From: Polynucleobacter sp. JS-JIR-II-50
Lineage (GTDB): Bacteria > Pseudomonadota > Gammaproteobacteria > Burkholderiales > Burkholderiaceae
Direction: 5' to 3'
DNA length: 64,000 nt
Assembly (NCBI RefSeq): GCF_018687895.1
Contig: NZ_CP061307.1
Coordinates: 992,001-1,056,000, forward strand
Both the position numbers and the translations under genes were made by a program. Below are positions 1 to 8,352 of this stretch, in pieces. The notes under the pieces were generated by a model that worked only from the letters and a program-made list of their open reading frames with translations, had not been told where the DNA came from and ran no database searches. The first letter of the stretch is position 1, and each line of letters starts with the position of its first letter.

Positions 1-1640
1 TAACCGCGTTCAGCAGTTGGAGAAGTAATCGGATTGTCTTTCATGCGCTGAGCCAGTTCTTCATCGGAAATTAAGAGGCTAATCTCTCGATTCTTCACGC
101 TCAAACGAATGCGATCACCGTTACGTACCTGCGCTAATGGACCGCCAATAGCGGATTCAGGGGTAACGTGCAGCACAATCGTACCAAAGGCAGTGCCGCT
201 CATACGTCCATCAGAGATGCGGACAATATCTTTGACGCCAGCGCGGGCTAATTTCATCGGAATGGGGATATAGCCAGCCTCTGGCATACCAGGAGCACCT
301 TTAGGCCCAATATTTTTGAGTACCAAAATGTCATCAGCAGTGACATCTAAGTCTGGGCTATCGATACGGTTAGCTAAATCTGCAGCATCTTCAAATACTA
401 CGGCACGACCTTCATGCTCCATCAGCTTTTCATTAGCAGCAGACTGTTTAATGATGGCGCCACCAGGCGCTAGATTGCCGTGCAAGACAGCAATACTGCC
501 GCGTGGGTAAATTGGTTTATCAAATGGACGTACTACATCTTGTTTAAAGCTTGGCGCAGCAGCGTCAATCTCTTCACCAAGAGTTCTGCCGGAAACAGTC
601 ATCGCATCAAGCTTCAAGAGAGGCTTCAGTTCACGAAACAAGGTGGTCATGCCACCGGCGTCATGGAAGTTCTCCATATAGTGATCACCTGAGGGCTTGA
701 GATCAACCAAAACAGGGGTCTCATCACCCATCTTATCAAGCGCATCTAAATCAATCTCGAGGCCCATGCGGCCAGCAATGGCTGCTAAGTGAACAATGCC
801 ATTGGTTGATCCACCAATCGCTAGCAAAACACGCATGGCATTTTCAAAGGCATCGGCTGTGAGTACTTTGTCAATCGTTAGGCCTTCTTTTGCCATCTTC
901 ACAGCACAAGTACCGGTTTCTTCGGCTACGCGGATGCGGTCTGCAGTGACTGCTGGAGGAGTTGCCCCACCAGGAACCGTCATACCCAGCGCCTCAGAGA
1001 TACAGGCCATGGTGCTTGCAGTGCCCATGACTGAACACGTACCTACGCTCGCAACCAGTTGATCATTCACTTCATCTTTTTCAACTTCATCAATTTCACC
1101 GGCGCGGAACTTGCCCCAGTAACGGCGGCAGTCTGTACAGGCGCCAACACGTTCACTGCGATGTGAGCCGGTGAGCATGGAGCCGGTAATGAGTTGAATA
1201 GCTGGAATACCAGCAGAAGCAGCGCCCATCATTTGCGCGGGAACGGTTTTATCGCAACCACCAATCATGACGACTGCATCCATTGGCTGTGCGCGCAACA
1301 TTTCTTCGGTGTCCATAGACATCAAGTTACGCAAGTACATACTGGTAGGCGCAGCAAAACTCTCATGAATGGAGATCGTTGGAAATTCCATTGGCAAACC
1401 ACCGGCTAGCATTACGCCGCGCTTTACCGCTTCCAAGAGCTGGGGCATATTGCCATGGCAGGGGTTGTACGCACTACCGGTATTGATAATGCCAATCACA
1501 GGGCGATCTAAAGCGCTATTGGTATACCCAGCGCCCTTAATAAACGCTTTGCGTAAAAATAAAGAGAAGCCTTTGTCGCCATAGCTAGTTAAGCCTTTGC
1601 GTAAACCGCTCTCTGTAGGATCTTTTGGTTTATTGCTCAT
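1..1640 (-). CDS. IlvD/Edd family dehydratase, C-terminus cut by window edge
   Basis: Reading leftward from the ATG at 1640, the frame stays open to base 1, giving about 546 residues and lacking only the C-terminal end. Three cysteines in typical iron-sulfur contexts are visible: NPCHGN, GGCDKTVPAQ and GTCSVMGTAS. Members of this family dehydrate dihydroxy acids or sugar acids with an Fe-S cluster. The segment CTDCRRYWGKFRAGEID follows the second cysteine. It is not typical of the classical valine/isoleucine enzyme and points to the broader sugar-acid/dihydroxy-acid subgroup, so I do not assign the symbol ilvD. No sugar-acid genes are visible next to it. A weak GAGA element lies upstream of the start. 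Family assignment is firm; the substrate is not known. Confidence 0.85.
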   Translation of the reverse strand, partial: MSNKPKDPTESGLRKGLTSYGDKGFSLFLRKAFIKGAGYTNSALDRPVIGIINTGSAYNPCHGNMPQLLEAVKRGVMLAGGLPMEFPTISIHESFAAPTSMYLRNLMSMDTEEMLRAQPMDAVVMIGGCDKTVPAQMMGAASAGIPAIQLITGSMLTGSHRSERVGACTDCRRYWGKFRAGEIDEVEKDEVNDQLVASVGTCSVMGTASTMACISEALGMTVPGGATPPAVTADRIRVAEETGTCAVKMAKEGLTIDKVLTADAFENAMRVLLAIGGSTNGIVHLAAIAGRMGLEIDLDALDKMGDETPVLVDLKPSGDHYMENFHDAGGMTTLFRELKPLLKLDAMTVSGRTLGEEIDAAAPSFKQDVVRPFDKPIYPRGSIAVLHGNLAPGGAIIKQSAANEKLMEHEGRAVVFEDAADLANRIDSPDLDVTADDILVLKNIGPKGAPGMPEAGYIPIPMKLARAGVKDIVRISDGRMSGTAFGTIVLHVTPESAIGGPLAQVRNGDRIRLSVKNREISLLISDEELAQRMKDNPITSPTAERG

Positions 1641-1704
1641 GATTGTCTCGTATCTCTTTTTAATGTTCTTTGGCTTTATTGTAGCGATGGAATAGCCTCT
1701 TTAC

Positions 1705-2586
1705 CTACAGCCCGCCACCCCAGCGGTACTGCCAAGAAATCCCCAGCGCGGTGTAATCGGTATTGGTGTTGGAGTAGACGCCTTTGCTGCCAGTGAGACG
1801 GATCGAATTGTGCTTATTGATAGGGTAAGAAAAAGTACTGCCAAAACGCCAGTTTTCTTGTGAGCCACTAATTGCGGTTCCGTTGACATATTTTTGACCG
1901 CCCATGAAGTAGGTCGCATCGGCAGAAATATAGGCCGTATTCTCAAAGTAATAGATTGCATGGGCTTCCGAGGAATAGATGGGATTTTGAGAGAGCGTAT
2001 TACTTCCCAGAAAACTAGTGTTGTTGGTGTAGATGGTAGCCATGCCTGCCAATTCCAAACGCCATGATCCGATTGCCTGAGAGGCTCCGATGGCGGGCTG
2101 AATAAGGGAGCGATTGGCGCCCACATTGAGCATTTGCTCGCTGTTGTACTTGCCCCATGGGATTGATGCGGCAAGACTGGTACCAATAATTAAGTCCTGC
2201 TGGTAATTCTTAAATTCGTCTAGCGAGAGTGCTGGAGCACCATACAGATTGGCAGAGATCTTGACAACGGGATCGGACAAGCCTTCCGCAGATGCATTGA
2301 TATTTTGAGGGCCAAGACTCCCGGCACCAGAAAGTTGAGCATAGGGTAATAACAAGCTGATTCTGCCGGACTGTCCGAAGACATCAATGATGCGGGTCAG
2401 ATTTACCGCCTCTGTAGTGAGGGTGTATGAACCACTTTTAGCTTGAGCAATGCCGCCAGTAACAAAGTTGATGCCTATAGGTGCATTGGAATACGCGCGA
2501 GCTTCAATTTCTTGAGCAGAAGCCTGTTGGCACAAAAACGCCAATAGGCAAAGCCAAAAAATTCTCACGCAATACAAGTAAGACAA
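1705..2586 (-). CDS. Putative outer-membrane beta-barrel protein (phenol-degradation-type 'transporter' fold)
   Basis: The 293-residue product has an N-terminal signal peptide ending near CQQASA-QEIEA, followed by alternating polar and aromatic beta-strand segments and a C-terminus rich in aromatic residues (ISWQYRWGGGL). This resembles the family annotated as MetA-pathway of phenol degradation or outer-membrane transporter. The open frame begins at a TTG at 2586 that directly abuts the stop of the upstream gene. A GTG at 2568 would give the neater signal peptide MRIFWLCLLAFLCQQASA, and neither start has a strong ribosome-binding site. It appears co-transcribed with the membrane protein at 2587-3114. 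Cargo and exact function are unknown. Confidence 0.6.
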   Translation of the reverse strand: MSYLYCVRIFWLCLLAFLCQQASAQEIEARAYSNAPIGINFVTGGIAQAKSGSYTLTTEAVNLTRIIDVFGQSGRISLLLPYAQLSGAGSLGPQNINASAEGLSDPVVKISANLYGAPALSLDEFKNYQQDLIIGTSLAASIPWGKYNSEQMLNVGANRSLIQPAIGASQAIGSWRLELAGMATIYTNNTSFLGSNTLSQNPIYSSEAHAIYYFENTAYISADATYFMGGQKYVNGTAISGSQENWRFGSTFSYPINKHNSIRLTGSKGVYSNTNTDYTALGISWQYRWGGGL

Positions 2587-3114
2587 TTATTTTTTGGAGC
2601 CAAATAGGACGGCAAGTGTTTCAGTATTTCCAACAACCTTATTGAACCCAACAAAAATCAAGTAAGGCCAAACAATTAACCAATACACAATCGACATGGC
2701 CAATACCCTTAATGGATCACCGCTTCCAAAAGCTGCCATGGAGGTAATAAACTCTTTTCCATGTATCAGGCCATCGACTCCGGCTTCAATATAGTTCAGG
2801 GCAATAATGACAACAATGTAAACGATAGACTCAACAAATAGAGGGCCAACAATTCCATGTTCTTTATCGACCTTGATTGGATAGGCGGCCTGAGCAATCA
2901 GCATAAATTTTGCCGATAAGCCTGCTTTGATTAATGCAAAGCCAAAGAGGGTCAGGGGGATAGGGCGCTCTTCTAAAGCGGTTGTAGCCATAAAGGTAAT
3001 AGCGCAGAACCAAATGCCGAAGTAAAGCGTTAGAGCAAGCGCTTTCCTCATTTCATCTTCCAACTTTAATTTCAAGCCGGGTTTGTTTGGGGAGTTCTTA
3101 GCGCTGTTAGTCAT
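2587..3114 (-). CDS. Unknown four-helix inner-membrane protein
   Basis: I do not recognise this 175-residue protein. It has a charged, lysine-rich cytoplasmic-looking N-terminus of about 24 residues. Four hydrophobic segments follow, at roughly residues 25-47, 53-75, 88-110 and 138-160, with a short lysine-ending tail. No catalytic motif, cysteine pair or nucleotide-binding signature is visible. Its stop codon directly touches the first possible start of the beta-barrel gene downstream, so the two are probably translated from one mRNA. This pairing of an inner-membrane protein with a predicted outer-membrane barrel suggests a shared envelope role, but that is inference only. Confidence 0.65.
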   Translation of the reverse strand: MTNSAKNSPNKPGLKLKLEDEMRKALALTLYFGIWFCAITFMATTALEERPIPLTLFGFALIKAGLSAKFMLIAQAAYPIKVDKEHGIVGPLFVESIVYIVVIIALNYIEAGVDGLIHGKEFITSMAAFGSGDPLRVLAMSIVYWLIVWPYLIFVGFNKVVGNTETLAVLFGSKK

Positions 3115-3144
3115 GGAAATCTTAAATGAGAAAAATAGGGTGTA

Positions 3145-4458
3145 TTAATCGCCGCAAGTGGAGCAAGCGCTAGAAGTAGCCACCTCAGCTGGTGCAGGTT
3201 CTTGTGTATAGCGAGCAATAAAGGCATGTGTTGTGGCCATTGGTATTTTTAGCCAAACAAAGTGACCCGATCCAGGGGCTACATCAATTGATTCGCCCTT
3301 CATATTCCACATCTCAGTCAATACAACATCCGTGTTTCCATTTGGCTCGATGATTTCTATTTTGTCGCCAATAGAAAAACGATTCTTAACATCTACCTTC
3401 ACTCGGCCGTTAGCAGGGTCAATCTCCAGTGTTTCACCAACATACAAGCTACGCCCCGATAAGGAGTGGCCACGCATATAGAGTTGATACTCTTTGTCAT
3501 GGTGACGCTCATAAAAGCCATCGGTATAACCACGGTTGGCTAAACCTTCTAATTGACCTAATAATGCAGTATTAAATGGTTTGCCAGCTACAGCATCATT
3601 AATTGCCGCTCTATAGGATTGCACAGTACGAGAAACGTAATAAGGTGATTTGGTACGACCTTCAATTTTGAAAGAGTCAACCCCCATCTTAGTTAGGCGC
3701 TCAATATGTTCAACAGCTCGCAGATCTTTTGAGTTCATGATGTAGGTGCCATGCTCATCTTCTTCCATTGGCATCAAGTCATCAGGGCGACGTGCTTCCT
3801 GAAGTAGTACAACATCACCACTCGTATTTTGTTGACCAGGCTTTACTTTGTAATCCCAGCGGCAAGCATTGGTACAGGCGCCTTGATTAGAGTCGCGATG
3901 GGACATATAGCCCGATAACAAGCAGCGACCTGAGTAGGCAATACAGAGAGCGCCATGAACAAATACCTCAAGTTCCATCTCTGGACAGTCTTGACGTACT
4001 TCTTCAATTTCATCAAAGGAAAGTTCGCGAGACAAAATCACGCGACTAATACCAACCGAGCGCCAGAATTTAGCAGAAGCACCATTCACGGTATTGGCCT
4101 GAACGGATAAATGAATTGGCATGTCTGGCCATGCTTCACGAGCCATCATGATGAGGCCGGGATCGGACATGATTAAAGCATCCGGCTTTAATGCAATGAC
4201 TGGATCCATGTCTTTAATGTAAGTACGCGTCTTACCACCATGAGGCAGTAAGTTAGAAACTAGATAAAACTTCTTACCCATTTCATGGGCGGTATCGATG
4301 CCTTGCTTGAGAACCTCAATCTTGCCAAAGTCGTTATTACGAACCCTTAGTGAATAGCGAGGCTGTCCGGCGTAAATGGCATCTGCGCCAAAATCAAAGG
4401 CAGTACGCAGCATGGAAAGGCTGCCGGCTGGAGCGAGAAGTTCAGGAATCTTAGTCAT
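3145..4458 (-). CDS. trhP: tRNA 5-hydroxyuridine formation protein TrhP (U32 peptidase family, YegQ type)
   Basis: The 437-residue product starts with the family hallmark ELLAPAGSLSMLRTAFDFGA. It carries the U32 signature at about residues 160-180 (EVFVHGALCIAYSGRCLLSG), followed by further cysteines in GACTNACRWDY that fit an Fe-S cluster. Length is close to E. coli YegQ. Despite the peptidase name, the E. coli protein takes part in prephenate-dependent hydroxylation of wobble uridine 34 in tRNAs. The C-terminus ends in a small CSTCGD motif. The gene stands alone, with a divergent unknown gene at 4693. The assignment as the YegQ orthologue rather than another U32 paralogue is good but not certain. 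Confidence 0.85.
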   Translation of the reverse strand: MTKIPELLAPAGSLSMLRTAFDFGADAIYAGQPRYSLRVRNNDFGKIEVLKQGIDTAHEMGKKFYLVSNLLPHGGKTRTYIKDMDPVIALKPDALIMSDPGLIMMAREAWPDMPIHLSVQANTVNGASAKFWRSVGISRVILSRELSFDEIEEVRQDCPEMELEVFVHGALCIAYSGRCLLSGYMSHRDSNQGACTNACRWDYKVKPGQQNTSGDVVLLQEARRPDDLMPMEEDEHGTYIMNSKDLRAVEHIERLTKMGVDSFKIEGRTKSPYYVSRTVQSYRAAINDAVAGKPFNTALLGQLEGLANRGYTDGFYERHHDKEYQLYMRGHSLSGRSLYVGETLEIDPANGRVKVDVKNRFSIGDKIEIIEPNGNTDVVLTEMWNMKGESIDVAPGSGHFVWLKIPMATTHAFIARYTQEPAPAEVATSSACSTCGD

Positions 4459-4692
4459 CTGCCTATTTTAGTGAATACGGCCGAACTTGTTTGATTTGCC
4501 CCATGACTCAGTCCTGGGGCCTGCTAGAACTGGGTTTGCGTAGGCCTGACAGGTAGGCAGCTATCTAATGAAGAGTATCCTACGGGGGATGTGGAGAGCA
4601 GTGTCAAGATGAACGGGGAGCCTTCCCTTTGACTTTTCACCCTAAATTGAAGGCGCTTACTAAAAAAGTAGAACGAATCCAGAAAGAATGCA
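4459..4692. other. Divergent intergenic region
   Basis: This is 234 bases between the divergent starts of trhP and the unknown gene at 4693. It contains one hairpin at 4498-4520 (arms GCCCCA and TGGGGC around an 11-base loop). It has no T-run beside it, so it is not a convincing terminator. I see no well-placed -35/-10 pair, tRNA or riboswitch. A 64-codon open frame crossing it on the minus strand overlaps the real gene start and has no coding character. Confidence 0.4.
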
Positions 4693-5277
4693 ATGTCAAA
4701 ACTCACATCCAAACCCATCCTAAAAAAAGCCAGCGGTATTTTGGCTCAAGAGTTTGCAATACCTAAAGATATTGCCTGGGCATGGGTGACTTTGCTGCTC
4801 TCACAAGAAGAGCAAAAGCGCGATAGCGAAGAAAAGCGTTATAGCCGCATTGCTGAATTTGAAGCTTGGATTTTGGGCCTAAGCCTACCAACTGATCCAA
4901 AGAATCCTGAGAGCGGTGCAGTGAGTCCAGAGGCGGTTAAAAATTCCGCCAGAAATGTCTTTGAGTGGCCTCATGAGTACATCTTCGAAGAGCCAGCAGC
5001 GCCAAACCATATGGATGTTAAGGTTACCTATGGCGATACGATCACCAAACCCATTTTGGATGCAATCAAAGATGCTGGTGGATCCGATGATCGAGCAGCA
5101 TTGATCGCCATCTTAGAGGGCTATGCAAAGGAAGGTAAAGAGCCGTTCGCTAATATCACCCCAGAAGGCATCGAATGGAAAGGCAGCGCCTGGAAGGAAG
5201 GCGATAAATATAATCTTCTGACATTGAAGTCTCTCCATAATCGCCTATCCAACTTGCGCAAGAAGGGCTTGGTCTAA
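4693..5277 (+). CDS. Unknown soluble protein, 194 aa
   Basis: I do not recognise this protein. It has no signal peptide or membrane helix. It is rich in charged residues, with acidic stretches mid-protein and a basic C-terminus (SLHNRLSNLRKKGLV). A predicted helical N-terminal part (residues 1-60) is followed by a proline-rich linker around 65-75. The C-terminal portion, from about residue 105, contains repeated acidic and aromatic positions. Base composition matches its neighbours, so recent transfer is not suggested. The start ATG at 4693 has only a weak upstream purine stretch (AGAAAGAATGCA). It is likely a lineage-restricted protein; the basic helical tail could bind nucleic acid, but nothing proves it. 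Confidence 0.65.
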   Translation: MSKLTSKPILKKASGILAQEFAIPKDIAWAWVTLLLSQEEQKRDSEEKRYSRIAEFEAWILGLSLPTDPKNPESGAVSPEAVKNSARNVFEWPHEYIFEEPAAPNHMDVKVTYGDTITKPILDAIKDAGGSDDRAALIAILEGYAKEGKEPFANITPEGIEWKGSAWKEGDKYNLLTLKSLHNRLSNLRKKGLV

Positions 5278-5307
5278 GAGATCAACTTAATCAGTCTGGA
5301 TAAAGAA

Positions 5308-5335
5308 AAAGCCCCTAGATTTCTCTAGGGGCTTT
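5308..5335 (-). terminator. Rho-independent terminator after tRNA-Asn, probably bidirectional
   Basis: A 12-bp perfect stem (AAAGCCCCTAGA paired with TCTAGGGGCTTT) closes a four-base loop. Read on the minus strand the stem is followed by TTTTTCTTTA, a good U-tract, so it terminates the tRNA-Asn transcript. On the plus strand it lies about 30 bases after the unknown gene ending at 5277 and may stop that transcript too, although its plus-strand tail is weaker. Confidence 0.85.
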
Positions 5336-5342
5336 ACTTATT

Positions 5343-5418
5343 TGGCTCCTCGACCTGGGCTCGAACCAGGGACCTACGGATTAACAGTCCGGCGCTCTAC
5401 CGACTGAGCTATCGAGGA
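5343..5418 (-). tRNA. tRNA-Asn (GTT)
   Basis: On the minus strand the 76-base sequence folds as a tRNA. The acceptor arms TCCTCGA and TCGAGGA pair perfectly. The D-arm contains AGCTCAGTCGGTAGAGC, the anticodon loop is CTGTTAA with anticodon GTT, and the T-arm contains GGTTCGAGCCC. The 3' CCA is encoded. A strong hairpin terminator follows directly downstream. Confidence 0.97.
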
Positions 5419-5439
5419 ATAAGCCGATATTATAGCAAG

Positions 5440-6324
5440 ATGAAATCACTTCTTCCCACTTCTGTGCAGATCCCCAAAGTACTGACCATTGCTGGGTCCG
5501 ATAGCGGCGGTGGGGCGGGGCTCCAGGCCGACCTCAAGGTCATCACCGCCCTTGGTGGCTATGGCATGTCAGTCATAACTGCAATTACCGCCCAAAATAC
5601 CTTGGGCGTTACGCGTATTCAGGATGTAGATCTTGACGTGGTTGAAGCCCAGATTGACGCAGTTTTAATGGATATTGGCGCTGATATTGTCAAAATAGGC
5701 ATGTTAGCGAGCCCAGAAATAGTCCGCACAGTTGCTAAATCTTTACGCAAACATAGTGTTAAACGCATTGTTTTAGATCCTGTTTTGCGCGCAACCTCCG
5801 GAGCAAGCTTAGGCGGTGACGATACGGCCCAAGCCATGATCTCTGAATTATTCCCAATAGCATCACTCGTAACGCCGAATTTAGATGAAGCCTCTTTACT
5901 GTTGGGTCGTGAAATTAGCGGCCCCAATGATTTCAAATTAGCTGCAGAAGAGTTATTGGATATGGGGCCACAAGCAGTCCTCATTAAAGGTGGGCATTTA
6001 GATAGTACGCACACCCAAATTACTGACTACTTAATGTGGCGCACTATGGAGGACGGTCTTGAGGTTGTGCAATCAAAAGAATTCAAGCACTATCGCGTTA
6101 ATACAGTGAACACGCACGGTACCGGTTGTTCTTTAGCTTCTGCAATTGCTACTTATCTAGCCGATGGTCATGATCTAGCTCATGCCGTTGCTAAGGCGAT
6201 TGCCTATGTAGAGGCAGGCCTAGAGGCGGGGCGCTTCTTAAGTGTTGGCGAAGGTCCAGGGCCGCTATGGCACATGCATGATTTTTATCCAACTTCATTG
6301 CTCGAAGAAAAAGGCAATTACTGA
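5440..6324 (+). CDS. thiD: Hydroxymethylpyrimidine / phosphomethylpyrimidine kinase ThiD
   Basis: ThiD phosphorylates HMP and then HMP-phosphate to give HMP-PP, the pyrimidine precursor of thiamin. The 294-residue protein has the ribokinase-fold N-terminus IAGSDSGGGAGLQADLK (residues 17-33), which binds substrate. The anion-hole motif NTHGTGCS is present with the likely catalytic cysteine at about residue 230. The gene is on the opposite strand to the other thi genes and converges on thiE with only 36 bases between stops, so it is outside the riboswitch-controlled operon. It may have separate expression for salvage of HMP. No riboswitch is seen in its short leader, which overlaps the tRNA-Asn promoter region. 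Confidence 0.95.
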   Translation: MKSLLPTSVQIPKVLTIAGSDSGGGAGLQADLKVITALGGYGMSVITAITAQNTLGVTRIQDVDLDVVEAQIDAVLMDIGADIVKIGMLASPEIVRTVAKSLRKHSVKRIVLDPVLRATSGASLGGDDTAQAMISELFPIASLVTPNLDEASLLLGREISGPNDFKLAAEELLDMGPQAVLIKGGHLDSTHTQITDYLMWRTMEDGLEVVQSKEFKHYRVNTVNTHGTGCSLASAIATYLADGHDLAHAVAKAIAYVEAGLEAGRFLSVGEGPGPLWHMHDFYPTSLLEEKGNY

Positions 6325-6360
6325 GCTGATCTAGCCTAATTTTGGCCAACAGCTAGTAAA

Positions 6361-7287
6361 TCACGCCCGCATTAATTCTTGTAAGTGCTTGACCGCTGCC
6401 TTAGGGTCTTTGGCTTGTGTAATGGCTCTCACAACGGCAACTGAACCAACACCACTTTTTGCTACCGCATGAATGCTATCTTGATCAATGCCGCCAATAG
6501 CTACCAGTGGGTAGTTGCTCATGAGCTGAGCATATCGATATAAGCGACCCAGTCCTTGCGGCGCTGTTGGCATTTTCTTTAAATTTGTTGGAAAGACTGC
6601 GCCCATGGCAATGTAGCTTGGGCAAAAACGATCTGCATAAGCCAGCTCTGCATAGCCATGAGTACTCAATCCTAGTCTTAAGCCTGCGCCCCGAATTTCT
6701 TCCAAGTTTGCATCTTCTAAATCCTCTTGACCTAAATGCACGCCATAGGCGCCGGCATCAATTGCTTCTTGCCAATAATCATTGATGAAGAGCAAGGTCT
6801 TGCTATCTTTGACTGCTGCAACAGATTCTTTAATCTGTTTTCGGATTTTGGATTTTTCATCCGACTTAAAGCGTAGTTGTACTGTCGGTAATTCAGCATC
6901 AACCATGCGTTTTACCCAATCAGCATCGGGCATAACGCCATACAAGCCCAAGCGTTTTGGACATTCTTTAAAAGCATTGGGATTCATATTGCGAGTCCAA
7001 GGCAATAAATCAAAATGCTCTGGTCTGCTAGGCCATTTAAAGGGATTGAAGCCGCCATCTTGCAATGTCATGCGTGACCAAGCCTTACCCAGGATTTTGG
7101 CATCAGATTCAATAAAGCCCATATCAATGGCCGCTAATGCACCGGCTAATTCGTAATGATCGACAGCCGCTTCGTTATCAATGAGTGGGGGCGGGGAGTT
7201 TAGGCTAAAGGCTGGAATCGGAATACATAAATCTTCATTGCTATGCGCAGCAACGATTTGATCAGCAAGGTCACGAATTAGGCTCAT
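6361..7287 (-). CDS. thiE: Thiamin-phosphate synthase ThiE with N-terminal extension
   Basis: ThiE couples HMP-PP with the thiazole phosphate to form thiamin phosphate. The TIM-barrel part spans about residues 112-308 and shows QLRFK, FINDYWQEAIDAGAYGVHLG, GLSTH, MGAVFPTNLKK and AIGGI, matching the family's substrate and metal sites. The protein is 308 residues, about 100 longer than typical ThiE. The extra N-terminal region, residues 1-110, has no motif I recognise but is rich in Pro and Trp (for example GGFNPFKWPSRPEHFDLLPW). It is the last gene of the thiC-O-S-G-E operon and starts 27 bases after thiG. Extended forms may be common in betaproteobacteria; that is a recollection, not checked. 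Confidence 0.92.
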   Translation of the reverse strand: MSLIRDLADQIVAAHSNEDLCIPIPAFSLNSPPPLIDNEAAVDHYELAGALAAIDMGFIESDAKILGKAWSRMTLQDGGFNPFKWPSRPEHFDLLPWTRNMNPNAFKECPKRLGLYGVMPDADWVKRMVDAELPTVQLRFKSDEKSKIRKQIKESVAAVKDSKTLLFINDYWQEAIDAGAYGVHLGQEDLEDANLEEIRGAGLRLGLSTHGYAELAYADRFCPSYIAMGAVFPTNLKKMPTAPQGLGRLYRYAQLMSNYPLVAIGGIDQDSIHAVAKSGVGSVAVVRAITQAKDPKAAVKHLQELMRA

Positions 7288-7314
7288 GAGTTCAGTGTAC
7301 TTAACTTAGCGTCA

Positions 7315-8133
7315 CTACGATTGGTGCCAAAACGGAGTACCCACTAAAGGAGTGCTTGCTTGGGCAGACTCTTGTGGCTTCATGGCGCCGGATAAGTAGG
7401 CTGCACGACCTGCATCAACCGCCATAGCAAAGGCTTTGGCCATCACTACAGGATCATCCGCTAAGGCTACTGCGGTATTGAGTAGTACACCATCAAATCC
7501 CCATTCCATAACGGTGCAAGCATGTGAAGGCAGCCCTAGGCCGGCATCCACCAAGAGCGGAACCTTCAGACGATCACGCAAGAGTTTCATGGCATACGGA
7601 TTTAATGGGCCTTGTCCAGTGCCAATTGGGGCCGCCCAAGGCATGACTGCTTGGCAACCCACATCAACCAGACGTTGGCACAAAATGAGATCCTCCGTGC
7701 AATACGGCAGAACCTTAAAGCCATCTTTAATGAGAGTCTCTGCTGTCTGCACTAAGCGTAAGACATCAGGTTGCAAAGTGTAATCATCGCCAATGAGCTC
7801 TAACTTGATCCAATCGGTTTCAAACACTTCGCGCGCCATTTGCGCGGTTGTAATGACTTCTTGTGGACTATGACAACCAGCAGTATTTGGTAAAACGGGA
7901 ACTGCCATCTTTTTGAGTAAATCCCAAAAGCCGCTATGCGCTTCAGTGGTTGATGTTCCCTGGCGGCGCAAGCTCACAGTAATCATGCCAGGATTAGACG
8001 CTTGTACCGAGTTCTCTAGCACCTGTGGAGAAGGGTAGCGTGAGGTACCCAATAGTAAACGACTCGCAAAGCTCTCGCCATATAAGACGAGTGTGTCTGC
8101 GCTATTGAGCTTATTAGGTAAAGGAGCGTTCAT
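7315..8133 (-). CDS. thiG: Thiazole synthase ThiG
   Basis: ThiG builds the thiazole phosphate ring from 1-deoxy-xylulose 5-phosphate, dehydroglycine and sulfur delivered by ThiS-thiocarboxylate. The 272-residue TIM barrel carries the Schiff-base lysine in [10 protein letters not shown] (Lys110). It also has the phosphate-binding segments [29 protein letters not shown] and [18 protein letters not shown]. It lies 21 bases after thiS, and ThiS and ThiG act as a complex, so their adjacency fits. Presence of thiO nearby implies that dehydroglycine comes from glycine rather than from tyrosine via ThiH. Length is typical for the family. Confidence 0.96.
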   Translation of the reverse strand: MNAPLPNKLNSADTLVLYGESFASRLLLGTSRYPSPQVLENSVQASNPGMITVSLRRQGTSTTEAHSGFWDLLKKMAVPVLPNTAGCHSPQEVITTAQMAREVFETDWIKLELIGDDYTLQPDVLRLVQTAETLIKDGFKVLPYCTEDLILCQRLVDVGCQAVMPWAAPIGTGQGPLNPYAMKLLRDRLKVPLLVDAGLGLPSHACTVMEWGFDGVLLNTAVALADDPVVMAKAFAMAVDAGRAAYLSGAMKPQESAQASTPLVGTPFWHQS

Positions 8134-8154
8134 ATCAAAATAATTCGTTCTGGA

Positions 8155-8352
8155 TCAACCACCGGTAACTGGGGCAATCACTTCAATTTGGTCATCCTCA
8201 TTTAATACAAAGTCTGCATGCTTAGTCTTGGGTACAAAATGGAGATTCACGGCAACGGCATAAGGTGGCTTCGCATTGATCAAGGCCAGAGCGTCACTCA
8301 CCATACTCTTGCTAGGCAACTCATAAGCCACTTGATTAACGATTACGCGCAT
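8155..8352 (-). CDS. thiS: Sulfur carrier protein ThiS
   Basis: This is a 65-residue ubiquitin-like beta-grasp protein ending in the diagnostic VTGG, whose terminal glycine is adenylated and then thiocarboxylated to deliver sulfur to ThiG. Its start codon lies inside the end of thiO, with a 10-base overlap, so translation is coupled. No thiF is found in the window, so the activating enzyme must be encoded elsewhere, perhaps as a moeB-like protein. Sequence and context agree fully. Confidence 0.95.
   Translation of the reverse strand: MRVIVNQVAYELPSKSMVSDALALINAKPPYAVAVNLHFVPKTKHADFVLNEDDQIEVIAPVTGG

Noticed and set aside
1701..2186. A 161-codon minus-strand frame overlapping the beta-barrel gene
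   Set aside because: It is an alternative reading frame within the signal-peptide-bearing gene and lacks any recognisable sequence.
4524..4718. A 64-codon minus-strand frame in the trhP upstream region
   Set aside because: It overlaps the start of the gene at 4693, has no ribosome site and no coding character; it is most likely non-coding.
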